Below, in pieces: positions 19,148 through 27,004 of a stretch of 64,000 nucleotides of DNA. The notes beneath the pieces are model-generated. The model searched no databases and was not told the DNA's origin. It saw only the letters and a list, made by a program, of their open reading frames with translations. The stretch lies in the NCBI RefSeq assembly GCF_018474015.1, contig NZ_JAHCSG010000001.1, positions 124,001 to 188,000 of the forward strand. The letters run 5' to 3'. Position numbers and translations under genes: made by a program. The DNA is from Williamsia sp. CHRR-6. GTDB taxonomy: Bacteria > Actinomycetota > Actinomycetes > Mycobacteriales > Mycobacteriaceae. The first letter of the stretch is position 1; each line of letters starts with the position of its first letter.

Positions 19148-19297
19148 CCGGGGGAGCCGTACATGGCCTGAGCTGGCCAGATGCGAATTCGGGATAGCCC
19201 CGAGGTCGCCGGTGTCGCACCGCGAGGGGCGTCCTCGAATACAAATCCATGCGCAGATCGCAGGTCACATGCCGCCGCAGGGCCATCGATGGCGGTT

Positions 19298-19312
19298 GTG
19301 GGGGAAAGTGGG
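19298..19312 (+). promoter_or_regulatory. Second pair of MraZ-like boxes, opposite orientation
   Basis: GTGGG-GGAAA-GTGGG on the plus strand, with the same five-base spacer and the same GGAAA spacer as the first two boxes of the main array. It lies about 150 bases upstream of the main operator in the 361-base gap between mraZ and the DUF3040 gene. A function is inferred only from similarity. Confidence 0.5.
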
Positions 19313-19340
19313 AGACGGCGAAATTGCTGCACATACGACA

Positions 19341-19371
19341 ACCGCCGCGCACCCGATGGGTGCGCGGCGGT
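19341..19371 (-). terminator. Terminator after the DUF3040 gene
   Basis: A perfect 14-base stem (ACCGCCGCGCACCC / GGGTGCGCGGCGGT) with a 3-base loop, 32 bases beyond the stop of the minus-strand DUF3040 gene. It separates that gene from the mraZ promoter region. No long T run follows, as is usual in actinobacteria. Confidence 0.8.
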
Positions 19372-19403
19372 GATTGGACGATTCGCCGATCAGGCGGGTG
19401 GCG

Positions 19404-19805
19404 TCACTCCTGCTCGAAGCGGCGGTTGAAGCGCTCTTCCATACGTTGGCTGAACGAACGTGAGGAGCCACGTCCCGAGCGGGACGACTGCTCGCCACTG
19501 GCAGCGGCTGCCGCGGGTGCGGAGCCGCCACCCGACAGAGCCATCAGGCCGGCGCCGAACATGACGAGGAAACCCACCAGGCTCACGATCGGGAACCCGC
19601 CGATCGTGACGTCGATGATGAGTCCACCGATCAGCAGAGCGAGTCCGATCGCGAACACTGCAGCCGCCTGCAGACGCCGCCGAGCGGTGGAGCCGCCGCG
19701 ACCGATGCGTCGACGACGAACACTCGAGGCGAACTTCGGGTCTTCGGCATACAGCGCGTTCTCGATCTGTTCGAGCATTCGCTGCTCGTGCTCTGAGAGT
19801 GGCAC
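19404..19805 (-). CDS. DUF3040 membrane protein
   Basis: A 133-aa protein starting MPLSEHEQRMLEQIE, the hallmark of DUF3040, followed by ALYAEDPKFAS, a basic stretch, two membrane helices (about 47-64 and 69-90) and a Ser/Arg/Gly-rich tail. Orthologous by position to Rv2169c. Function unknown. GTG start with AAGGAGG eight bases upstream. Confidence 0.9.
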   Translation of the reverse strand: MPLSEHEQRMLEQIENALYAEDPKFASSVRRRRIGRGGSTARRRLQAAAVFAIGLALLIGGLIIDVTIGGFPIVSLVGFLVMFGAGLMALSGGGSAPAAAAASGEQSSRSGRGSSRSFSQRMEERFNRRFEQE

Positions 19806-19964
19806 CGGCCCCCTCCTTCAGCACATTGATCCGGGTCGGATGTCTGTTGACGGCAACCGACCGCGTCGGCACCGAGCTCGCGTCACGAGCCACGCGTTCG
19901 ATGATACGAGGTGAACGACAAGTCGACCACTATTACCCAGGGTGAGTGTCACAGGTCCCACCGA

Positions 19965-20474
19965 TCATGCTGTCCGCCGGGATGTCGCTGTGACAGAAAC
20001 CGATCCCGCGACCTCGGCCCGACCACCTCGGGCGTGGCGCAAGGCGCCGCCCGAGGTGGCCAGACCGGCCTCCTCGCGCTCCCAGGCACCGACGAGCTCG
20101 TCGATGTCGTCGACGAAATCGACCACCCGTCGGCGGAGTTCGGCGACCACCGATTCGGCCACCTCCCCCACCACGCCGATGTCGAGGTCGGCGCACAGCC
20201 GAGCGACCCCGGCGAAATAGGTGGACCAGGTGGTCAGCTCGGGCAGCACGCGCGGAAGCCGAGCCCACGCGCTCGCCGAACCGCGACGGGCCCGCGGCGT
20301 CTCAGCCACTGCGAGTACGGCTCCAGCCGCGCGTAGGGCCGCGAAATAGAGGTCACGCATTGCGTCGGCGCGATCTGTCGCGTCGGCCGAATGGGCGACG
20401 AGGACATCGGCTCGAGCCAGAAGTTCACGTGCTCGCACCAGGTCGCGGCCACGGTGTGCTGTTCGAGTCGCCAT
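19965..20474 (-). CDS. SAV_6107-type HEPN domain protein
   Basis: A 169-aa mostly helical protein resembling the actinobacterial SAV_6107 HEPN family: segments RARELLARADVLV, ATDRADAMRDLYFAALRAAGAVLA and LPELTTWSTYFAG. HEPN proteins include RNases and nucleotide-binding helpers, but no clear R-x4-6-H catalytic motif is seen. I use the ATG at 20474 (MATRTAHRGR), with GGAGAGG eleven bases upstream; a GTG three codons earlier is possible. Divergent from the GNAT-carotenoid operon across a 321-base regulatory gap. Confidence 0.75.
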   Translation of the reverse strand: MATRTAHRGRDLVRARELLARADVLVAHSADATDRADAMRDLYFAALRAAGAVLAVAETPRARRGSASAWARLPRVLPELTTWSTYFAGVARLCADLDIGVVGEVAESVVAELRRRVVDFVDDIDELVGAWEREEAGLATSGGALRHARGGRAEVAGSVSVTATSRRTA

Positions 20475-20541
20475 CTCGCTCACATCCTCTCCAGGTCCGA
20501 TGTTCGGTGGTTGCACCCCGCTCGACGGTGGTTGCACGCGG

Positions 20542-20560
20542 TGACTGATGTGTTCAGTCA
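20542..20560. promoter_or_regulatory. Perfect 7-base inverted repeat (TetR-like operator candidate)
   Basis: TGACTGA-TGTGT-TCAGTCA. A perfect palindrome with a 5-base centre, 68 bases upstream of the HEPN gene and about 170 bases upstream of the LexA box. Arms of this type are typical of dimeric repressors such as the TetR family; no such regulator is encoded nearby. Confidence 0.5.
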
Positions 20561-20720
20561 GCCACAGCGGTACGACATCGCAGTGTCGACGCCGACCCCA
20601 GAGCACCGGTGGTGGTTGATCGGAGTCCGCAGGCCAGGATCGGTCCGACGGGAACGCTTCCCTCGTTCACCGCCGGACCGTCCATCGGTCGTCGGGTCAC
20701 GAATGCACTCGTCGCGGAGG

Positions 20721-20759
20721 TTGAGTTCTCGAACACCCGTTCGACATATTCAATATAAC
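20721..20759 (+). promoter_or_regulatory. LexA (SOS) box within the promoter region of the GNAT-carotenoid operon
   Basis: TCGAACACCCGTTCGA at 20729-20744 is a perfect match to the mycobacterial LexA box TCGAAC-N4-GTTCGA. It sits between a possible -35 (TTGAGT, 20721-20726) and -10 (CATATT, 20745-20750); a second AT-rich -10-like TATAAC is at 20754-20759. The box is 51 bases before the GNAT start codon, a placement suited to repression. The remaining 321-base gap (20475-20795) holds only this and the palindrome at 20542. Confidence 0.75.
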
Positions 20760-20795
20760 CAGAAGTCGCCCTGGTCTCAAGAGGAGTGAACATCC

Positions 20796-21386
20796 GTGCC
20801 CGTCCGCCTGGTCGAACTCACAGCGGACGACGCGCACCGGACCGACGGCGGTGGGTGGTTGTCCCCCGCGCTCGACGTGTACGTGTCCGCCATGAACTAT
20901 CCACGCGGCACCCAGCTGCACCGCGCGCCGCTGTGGCAGGACCACATGACCCGACCCGGTTGGGTGGCGATAGGGGCCGTGCACCAGGCGTCGGCCGAGC
21001 GCCCCGAGACCCTGGTCGGGATCGCCTACGGATATCGCGGTGCCCCCGATCAGTGGTGGAACCAGCAGTTGTGCGCAGGCCTGCGGCTCGGCGGTTACCG
21101 TCGCGAGCAGATCGACGAGATCACCCGGAACTATTTCGAGCTCACGGAATTGCATGTTCATCCCTCCATGCAGGGGACGGGCACCGGCCAACGACTGCTG
21201 CAACGACTGCTGCGCGACCGATCCGAGAACAGTGTGCTGCTCTCGACACCGGAGGTACCCGATGACGACAACCGTGCCTGGCGGCTCTACCGCCGCCTGG
21301 GCTTCACCGACCTGCTCCGACAATTCACCTTCACCGGCGATCCCCGACCCTTCGCCGTGCTCGGGCGCCGACTACCGGTGCAGTGA
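20796..21386 (+). CDS. GNAT family N-acetyltransferase (Rv2170-like)
   Basis: A 196-aa GNAT protein with the family core FELTELHVHPSMQGTGTGQRLLQRLL (acetyl-CoA loop QGTGTG) and the C-terminal NRAWRLYRRLGF motif. Position next to lppM matches M. tuberculosis Rv2170. GTG start at 20796 with AGGAG 11-12 bases upstream. First gene of the plus-strand operon; the next gene begins three bases after its stop. The substrate cannot be read from the sequence. Confidence 0.88.
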   Translation: MPVRLVELTADDAHRTDGGGWLSPALDVYVSAMNYPRGTQLHRAPLWQDHMTRPGWVAIGAVHQASAERPETLVGIAYGYRGAPDQWWNQQLCAGLRLGGYRREQIDEITRNYFELTELHVHPSMQGTGTGQRLLQRLLRDRSENSVLLSTPEVPDDDNRAWRLYRRLGFTDLLRQFTFTGDPRPFAVLGRRLPVQ

Positions 21387-21389
21387 CCG

Positions 21390-23093
21390 ATGACCGCGGC
21401 CGCACCGACGCCCGGGCCCTCACCGACACCCACCGCACCCCGCATCCACGACTGCATCGTCGTGGGCGCCGGTCACAACGGACTGGTGGCCGCCTGTTAC
21501 CTGGCCCAGGCGGGCGAGGACGTCCTGGTCGTGGAGCGTGATTCGATTCCCGGCGGAGCGGTGTCGACGATCGAACGTTTCCCCGGCTACCGCGTGGACC
21601 GCGGCTCGTCGGCGCACATCATGATCCGACACACCACCATCCTCGATGACCTCGAGCTCGACCGGTTCGGGCTGCGCTACCTCGACTGCGATCCGTGGGC
21701 GTTCGCGCCCGCGGACGGTGATTCACCAGGGATCGCGTTTCGGACCGACCTCGACGCAACCTGTCGGTCCATCGAAGCCGCCTGCGGGACAAGGGATGCC
21801 GAGGCATACCGCAGGTTCGTGGAGGTGTGGGGTCCGCGGTCGGCTGCGGTGATGAGCATGTTCACCCGCCAGCCGACGCCCGGACGGTTCGCCCGCGCGT
21901 TCTGGGGCATGCCCACCCGTGACGGCCGCACCGGACGCGCCGCCGGTCCGGAACTGTCCCAGGAGTTCATCCGCTCCGGAGATGCCCTGCTGGACAGCTG
22001 GTTCGAGTCCGAACGTCTCAAGGCAGCCCTGGCCTGGTTCGGCGCTCAGTCCGGGCCCCCGATGAGCGAACCCGGCACCGCCTCGATGGTCGGCATCGCC
22101 GCACTGATGCACCGCATCCCACCCGGCCGAGCCGTCGGCGGCAGCGGCGCCCTGACCGAGGCCCTGGTGGCTCGGTTGCGATCCGATGGCGGCACCCTGC
22201 GGTGTGACGCGCCGGTCACCGCCCTGAGTCGGATCGGCGACCACTGGGAGGTTCGCACCGACGACGGACAGGTCCACCGAGCGCGCTCGGTGGTCGCGGC
22301 CTGCCATGTGTTCACCACCCTGGCCGCCCTGACCGCGGGCGGGTTCGACGCCGACACCGCGGCCCGGTGGCAGAGCCGCACCGATCTGGGACCCGGGATC
22401 GGCAGCGCGATCCGGGTGGCCACCACCGAGCTGCCCCGCTACCCCGGTCTGCCCGACGAGCTACCCGCGCACGGGGTGCACTCGGGGCTGGGACTGCTGG
22501 TGTCCGACCGTGGTCACATGGCGCAGGCGTGCGGCGACTCGCGCGCCGGTGAGCTGCCGCGCCGGCCGGTCGTGCTGGCCATGAGCTTTTCTGCCATCGA
22601 TCCGTCGTTGGCCCCGCCCGAGCATCATCTGATCACCCTGTGGGCGCAGTGGCATCCGCGGCAGCTCTCCGGTGGTCGTGCCTGGTCAGACCACACCACC
22701 GAGGCAACCGACGCTATCCTCGGCGAGATGGACCGCCACGCACCGGGTTTCATCGAGTCCATCGCTCACGTGCACGCACAGACGCCGGATCGACTGGAGT
22801 CGGAGCTGGGCTTGGTCGGCGGCAACGTGATGCATCTGGAGATGTCGATGGACCAGATGTTCCTGTGGCGCCCGCACCCCGACCTGGCCGGTCGGCGTGT
22901 GCCGGGGGCTCCCGCGCTGTATCTGGCCGGCGCCTCGACCCACCCCGGCGGCGGGGTCAGTGGCATCAGCGGCTCGTTGGCCGCAGCGCAGGTCCTTGCC
23001 GATCGACCCGGGCGGTCGCGTCGACTTCTCGCCGGTGCGGCCACCGCCGTGCGGAGCCGGGTCACCGGGGGCTCGAGCGCCGCAGGCCGATGA
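21390..23093 (+). CDS. CrtO-like carotenoid ketolase / phytoene-dehydrogenase-family oxidoreductase
   Basis: A 567-aa FAD-dependent protein. The dinucleotide-binding motif VVGAGHNGLVAACYLAQAG begins near residue 24 and is followed by the ERDSIPGGAVST signature; the C-terminal FAD motif is PALYLAGASTHPGGGVSG. Length and motifs fit the CrtO group of beta-carotene ketolases found in Rhodococcus and cyanobacteria better than desaturase CrtI, which is encoded separately at 28168. Other phytoene-dehydrogenase-like oxidoreductases remain possible. Its stop overlaps the next start by four bases. Confidence 0.75.
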   Translation: MTAAAPTPGPSPTPTAPRIHDCIVVGAGHNGLVAACYLAQAGEDVLVVERDSIPGGAVSTIERFPGYRVDRGSSAHIMIRHTTILDDLELDRFGLRYLDCDPWAFAPADGDSPGIAFRTDLDATCRSIEAACGTRDAEAYRRFVEVWGPRSAAVMSMFTRQPTPGRFARAFWGMPTRDGRTGRAAGPELSQEFIRSGDALLDSWFESERLKAALAWFGAQSGPPMSEPGTASMVGIAALMHRIPPGRAVGGSGALTEALVARLRSDGGTLRCDAPVTALSRIGDHWEVRTDDGQVHRARSVVAACHVFTTLAALTAGGFDADTAARWQSRTDLGPGIGSAIRVATTELPRYPGLPDELPAHGVHSGLGLLVSDRGHMAQACGDSRAGELPRRPVVLAMSFSAIDPSLAPPEHHLITLWAQWHPRQLSGGRAWSDHTTEATDAILGEMDRHAPGFIESIAHVHAQTPDRLESELGLVGGNVMHLEMSMDQMFLWRPHPDLAGRRVPGAPALYLAGASTHPGGGVSGISGSLAAAQVLADRPGRSRRLLAGAATAVRSRVTGGSSAAGR

Positions 23094-23974
23094 TCGAGGC
23101 GAGCAGGTCATCCACACCATCACCGCATCGGCGTCGCCCGGTGGTGATGGTCGGCCTGCTCGCCATCGGGGCGTCCATCGCCGCGCAGATCGTCTACCCG
23201 CTGGTGTCCGGGTCGACCCGCGACGCCGCCACGGTGGTGGTCGTGTGCGCCGCCGCCTTGGCCATGGCCTGCGATGCGGTCGCTCGCCGCGGGCCGGCGG
23301 GGGCTGCGCTGATCATCGTTCCGGTGGCGGCCATCTCCTACGGGGCCGAGGTGATGGGTACGCGGACCGGCTTTCCGTTCGGCGAGTACAGCTATGCGCA
23401 GGGCCGCATCGGCCCGTCCCTGTTCGAGGTCCCGGTGGTCATCACCGCAGCCTGGTTCATGGGCGGCTACGCGGTCTGGCGCATCGCCGCCTTCGCCATC
23501 TCCGGCACCGTGTCTCGGATCGTGATCGCCACCGTGGCCCTGGTGGGCTGGGACCTCTACCTCGACCCGCAGATGGTCGAGGCGGGCCTGTGGCGATGGG
23601 TGCAGACCGACGCGGGTCCGCCGGGGATCGAACAGATCCCGCTGACGAACTTCGCCGGCTGGGCGCTGTTGGGGGTGGTGGTGTTCACCGTCCTGACCTG
23701 GACCGACCCGCCCGACCCGGCGGCGTCGCGGTCGGCGGGGCCAGAAGGCGTTGTCTGGCACAGCTTCCCGCTGATCCCGATGATCTGGTTCGGCTGGACC
23801 TGGCTGGGGTCGGCGCTGGCGCAGTTGGTCCTGCTCTACGACGGTCGGCTCGCCACCGGGGTGCCCTACGCCGTCGTGGCGATGGCTGCGCTCGGTGTCC
23901 CGGCGGCGGCCCGGGCGGCCAGATGTCGCCGATCGGATCACCCACCTGGCACGATGTCGGGGTGCGTGCCATGA
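23090..23974 (+). CDS. CruF-like carotenoid hydratase (DUF422 membrane protein)
   Basis: A 294-aa polytopic protein with about seven to eight membrane helices and DUF422/CruF features: EVMGTRTGFPFGEYSY, VGWDLYLDPQMVEAGLWRW and IPLTNFAGWALLG. This family hydrates the terminal double bond of acyclic carotenoid ends (carotenoid 1,2-hydratase, or bisanhydrobacterioruberin hydratase), producing a hydroxyl that can be glycosylated. ATG overlaps the stop of the upstream gene. A glycosyltransferase follows two genes downstream, consistent with a glycosylated pigment. Confidence 0.8.
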   Translation: MIEASRSSTPSPHRRRPVVMVGLLAIGASIAAQIVYPLVSGSTRDAATVVVVCAAALAMACDAVARRGPAGAALIIVPVAAISYGAEVMGTRTGFPFGEYSYAQGRIGPSLFEVPVVITAAWFMGGYAVWRIAAFAISGTVSRIVIATVALVGWDLYLDPQMVEAGLWRWVQTDAGPPGIEQIPLTNFAGWALLGVVVFTVLTWTDPPDPAASRSAGPEGVVWHSFPLIPMIWFGWTWLGSALAQLVLLYDGRLATGVPYAVVAMAALGVPAAARAARCRRSDHPPGTMSGCVP

Positions 23975-24684
23975 GGACAGACGTTCGCCCATCGCCGACC
24001 CGCCGCAACCGGGGTCGACGCATTCGCTCATACGCAGCGTTGCTGATGGTGATCACGACGCTGTCGCTGACGGCCTGTACCCAGCGATCGCCGTATGTGG
24101 GCGACCGGGTGTGGGGTGAGCTGGTGGTGGCCTCGAAGGTGGCCGCAGGCGAGAAGGGACCCACGGTCGACGTGCCCCAGTCGCTGTCGGGCGTACTGGC
24201 CGCGAGCCCCTACTCCGACAAGGGCACCGGCATGGTCGGCAGCCGAATCGTGTTCACGGCGCTACCGGTCGGTCAGATCGGCGATCTGGCCGACCTGCTG
24301 GTGTCGGCCTTCCCGACGAGTTCGGTGAGCATGGACCTGTCGATCACACGCGACGGCGACGTGGTGCGATTCCGTGGCGCCAGCGACCTGTCATCACTTG
24401 CCCCCGGACAGGACACGGTCGCCCTGAGCATCCGGTTCGCCGGACCGATCAGCGCGACCAACGGCAGGCAGTCCGCCGACGACACCGTGAAGTTCAGCCC
24501 GGAATCAGGCAAATCGACCAACTTCTCCGCCGAAGCCGACTACGCGGATCCGAGCACAGCGGCATTCGGCGACTGGACCTGGATCGTCGCCGGCTTGACG
24601 CTGGTGGTGGTGATCGCGGTGGGGGCCTTGGCGTATCTGGCTCGCGACACCTCTCCGCGGCCGGGCCAACCCGCTCGCAGGTGA
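23971..24684 (+). CDS. lppM: Lipoprotein LppM
   Basis: A 237-aa protein: basic N-terminus, hydrophobic signal with lipobox LTAC (about residues 35-38), a beta-rich exported domain, and a C-terminal membrane helix (WTWIVAGLTLVVVIAVGALAYLA). LppM of M. tuberculosis (Rv2171) has this layout and position and is linked to mannosylated cell-wall lipids. ATG overlaps the cruF stop by four bases and the end overlaps the next GTG. Confidence 0.88.
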   Translation: MRTDVRPSPTRRNRGRRIRSYAALLMVITTLSLTACTQRSPYVGDRVWGELVVASKVAAGEKGPTVDVPQSLSGVLAASPYSDKGTGMVGSRIVFTALPVGQIGDLADLLVSAFPTSSVSMDLSITRDGDVVRFRGASDLSSLAPGQDTVALSIRFAGPISATNGRQSADDTVKFSPESGKSTNFSAEADYADPSTAAFGDWTWIVAGLTLVVVIAVGALAYLARDTSPRPGQPARR

Positions 24685-25901
24685 GCCCCGATCTGCGCAC
24701 GGTGATCGGCCGCGGCGCGTCCGGGGTGACCGTGGGATGGGCAACGCTCACTCTCGGCGTGGCCGTGGCCAACACCGTACACATGCGAGGCCTGGACCCG
24801 GGATCGGAACAGGCCGCCGACCCGGGTGTGTCCGACGCGGCTCCGCCGGTCGTGGTCTGTGTGCCGGCCCGCGACGAGGCACCGCGGATCGGTGCGCTGG
24901 TGGGTGATCTGTGTGCCCAACGCGGCGTGGGAACCCTGCGGGTGGTCGTCGTCGACGACGGGTCCCGCGACGGCACCGCCGACGTCGCTCGCGCGGCCGC
25001 GGCCGGCGATCGACGGGTATCGGTCATCGACGGCGGTGGCGCCGCGGTCCCGCGCGGCTGGACCGGCAAGGCGTGGGCGCTGCACCGAGGAGCACAACAG
25101 GTTCTCGCCGACCTCGACGACCCGGATCGCTGGATGCTGCTGTTCGTCGACGCAGATGTCCGCCTCGGTCCCCACGCCGTGGCGCGCGGCGTGGCGACCT
25201 TCGCCGCACTGAACCGCAGCGGCTCACCACCGGTGGCCCTGTTGTCGGTGTGGTCCAACCAGGTGGCCCGCACGCCGATGGAACGACTACTGCAACCGCT
25301 GTTGTGCTGGTCGTGGTTCGCCACGCTGCCGGTGGCGATCGGCGAACGACAGTTGCGACCGTCCACCGCCCTGGCCAACGGCCAGTACCTGCTGACCCCG
25401 GTGACCGCGTACCGGGCGATCGGCGGGCATCAGGCGGTGGCCGGTGCGCTGACCGACGATCTGGCGTTGGCGCGGGCGTACCGACGTGCCGGCCATCGAA
25501 CGGTGATGCGTTTCGGCCTCGACGACGTGCGGTGTCGGATGTATCGCAGCAGCGCCGAGCTGCGTTCGGGCTATCGCAGGTGGGTGGCCTCAGAGTTCGG
25601 CGGGCCGGTACCGGCCTTGATCGCCGCGACGGTGATCGCCGGGACCGGGACAGCCCCGGTAATCGGGCTGTGCGGACGCCGGCGCCGACGCGCAGGCCTG
25701 CTGTACGCGATGAACGTGACATCACGGCTCCTCACCCGGCGCAGCGAGATCGGTCGGGTGGATGTGGCCGAAGTTGTTGCGGCACTATGCCATCCGTTGG
25801 CCACCGCGGTCGCCGCGGGGGTCATCGTGGACTCCGCGACCCGCACCCGCGCTCATGACCTGCGATGGAAGGGCCGGGTGATGCAGCTCCACACGGACTG
25901 A
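24681..25901 (+). CDS. GT2 family glycosyltransferase, probable carotenoid glycosyltransferase (CruC-like)
   Basis: A 406-aa protein with a short N-terminal hydrophobic stretch and a GT-A domain: VVVCVPARDEAPRIG, VVVVDDGSRDGTAD, the DxD in LLFVDADVRLG, and ALTDDLALARAYRRAGH. The C-terminal part has further hydrophobic segments. Immediately after cruF-lppM it is the best candidate to glycosylate the hydroxylated carotenoid, by analogy with CruC; HpnB-like enzymes are a close alternative. GTG start overlaps the lppM stop. Confidence 0.72.
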   Translation: MSPDLRTVIGRGASGVTVGWATLTLGVAVANTVHMRGLDPGSEQAADPGVSDAAPPVVVCVPARDEAPRIGALVGDLCAQRGVGTLRVVVVDDGSRDGTADVARAAAAGDRRVSVIDGGGAAVPRGWTGKAWALHRGAQQVLADLDDPDRWMLLFVDADVRLGPHAVARGVATFAALNRSGSPPVALLSVWSNQVARTPMERLLQPLLCWSWFATLPVAIGERQLRPSTALANGQYLLTPVTAYRAIGGHQAVAGALTDDLALARAYRRAGHRTVMRFGLDDVRCRMYRSSAELRSGYRRWVASEFGGPVPALIAATVIAGTGTAPVIGLCGRRRRRAGLLYAMNVTSRLLTRRSEIGRVDVAEVVAALCHPLATAVAAGVIVDSATRTRAHDLRWKGRVMQLHTD

Positions 25902-25921
25902 CCATGCAGGCCGCGGCTACC

Positions 25922-26851
25922 TCAGGGGACCAGGACGTCCATGCCGAGACGCTGCAGCACCTCGGTGGTGGCGCGAGCGAAGTTGAGACTGCAGAAGTGC
26001 AGACACGGAGCACCCTCGGCGATGAGACGTTGCGACATCTCGGTGGCGAGATCGATGCCGACCGCCCGGACGGCCTCGCGGTTGACGTCCTCGTCGTCGC
26101 CGGCCGCAGCGGCCAGTCGGGCATCTACATCGGCGGGCAATGTCGAACCAGACAGTTCGACCATGCGCCGGACCGAGGCCAGCGAGGTGATCGGCATGAT
26201 GCCCGGGATGATCGGCTTGGCCCCCTGCTCGGCGTCGGCTGCGACCACCCGGTCACGCAGTCGGAGGTAGTCCTCGACGTCGAAGAACATCTGGGTGATC
26301 GAGTACTCGGCGCCCGCACGCAGCTTGGCCAGCAGATGGCGGGTGTCCTCCTCCAGCGACGGCGACCGATGATGGCCCTCCGGGAACGAGGCGACCCCGA
26401 CCTGGAACTCACCCAGCTCACCGACCAACCGAACGAGCTCTTCGGCGTACTGGACCCCGTCGGGATGTTTGACCCACTCACCCATCGGGTTGCCCGGCGG
26501 ATCGCCACGCAGCGCAAGGACGTTGGTGATGCCCTGATCTGCGTACGAACCGACCATCGCACGCAGCTCGTCGAGACTGTGGTTGACCGCGGTCAGGTGG
26601 GCGACGGTGGTCAACGTGGTCTCGCGGGCGAGCTCCCCGGCGATCCGCACGGTCCGGTCGCGGGTGCCGCCGCCGGCCCCGTAGGTCAACGAGACGAAAG
26701 CCGGACGCAGACGCTCGAACGTGCGCACCGCCCGCCACAGCCGTTCCTCGGCCGGCGCGTCTTTCGGCGGGAAGAACTCGACAGAGAACGGGACAGGACC
26801 GGGATGGGGTTGTGACAGTCGGCCGACCACGGTGCCCTGGGGATCACTCAC
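25922..26851 (-). CDS. metF: Methylenetetrahydrofolate reductase family protein (MetF-like, Rv2172c type)
   Basis: Reduces 5,10-methylene-THF to 5-methyl-THF for methionine synthesis. The 309-aa TIM-barrel sequence has VEFFPPKD, SLTYGAGGGTRDRT, VAHLTAVNHS, NVLALRGDPPG and YSITQMFFDVEDY. In HLTAVNHS the Cys often seen in HLTC is Ala. I choose the GTG at 26851; upstream residues in frame are unlike the family and no strong ribosome site is seen. It lies on the opposite strand inside the carotenoid operon, as Rv2172c does between lppM and idsA2. Confidence 0.87.
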   Translation of the reverse strand: MSDPQGTVVGRLSQPHPGPVPFSVEFFPPKDAPAEERLWRAVRTFERLRPAFVSLTYGAGGGTRDRTVRIAGELARETTLTTVAHLTAVNHSLDELRAMVGSYADQGITNVLALRGDPPGNPMGEWVKHPDGVQYAEELVRLVGELGEFQVGVASFPEGHHRSPSLEEDTRHLLAKLRAGAEYSITQMFFDVEDYLRLRDRVVAADAEQGAKPIIPGIMPITSLASVRRMVELSGSTLPADVDARLAAAAGDDEDVNREAVRAVGIDLATEMSQRLIAEGAPCLHFCSLNFARATTEVLQRLGMDVLVP

Positions 26852-27004
26852 GGGCTCAGCATACGGTCCGTGTCGGTAGCCGCTCGGCCGACGCAGATCG
26901 CCCGTCGAGGGGTGCCGACGCCGCGATCGTCGAGTGGTGAGACCGGTGGCGATCGGTAGTGTTGGCCTCATGCGCAGCACCAACGCTCCCGAGGGCCATC
27001 GGCG

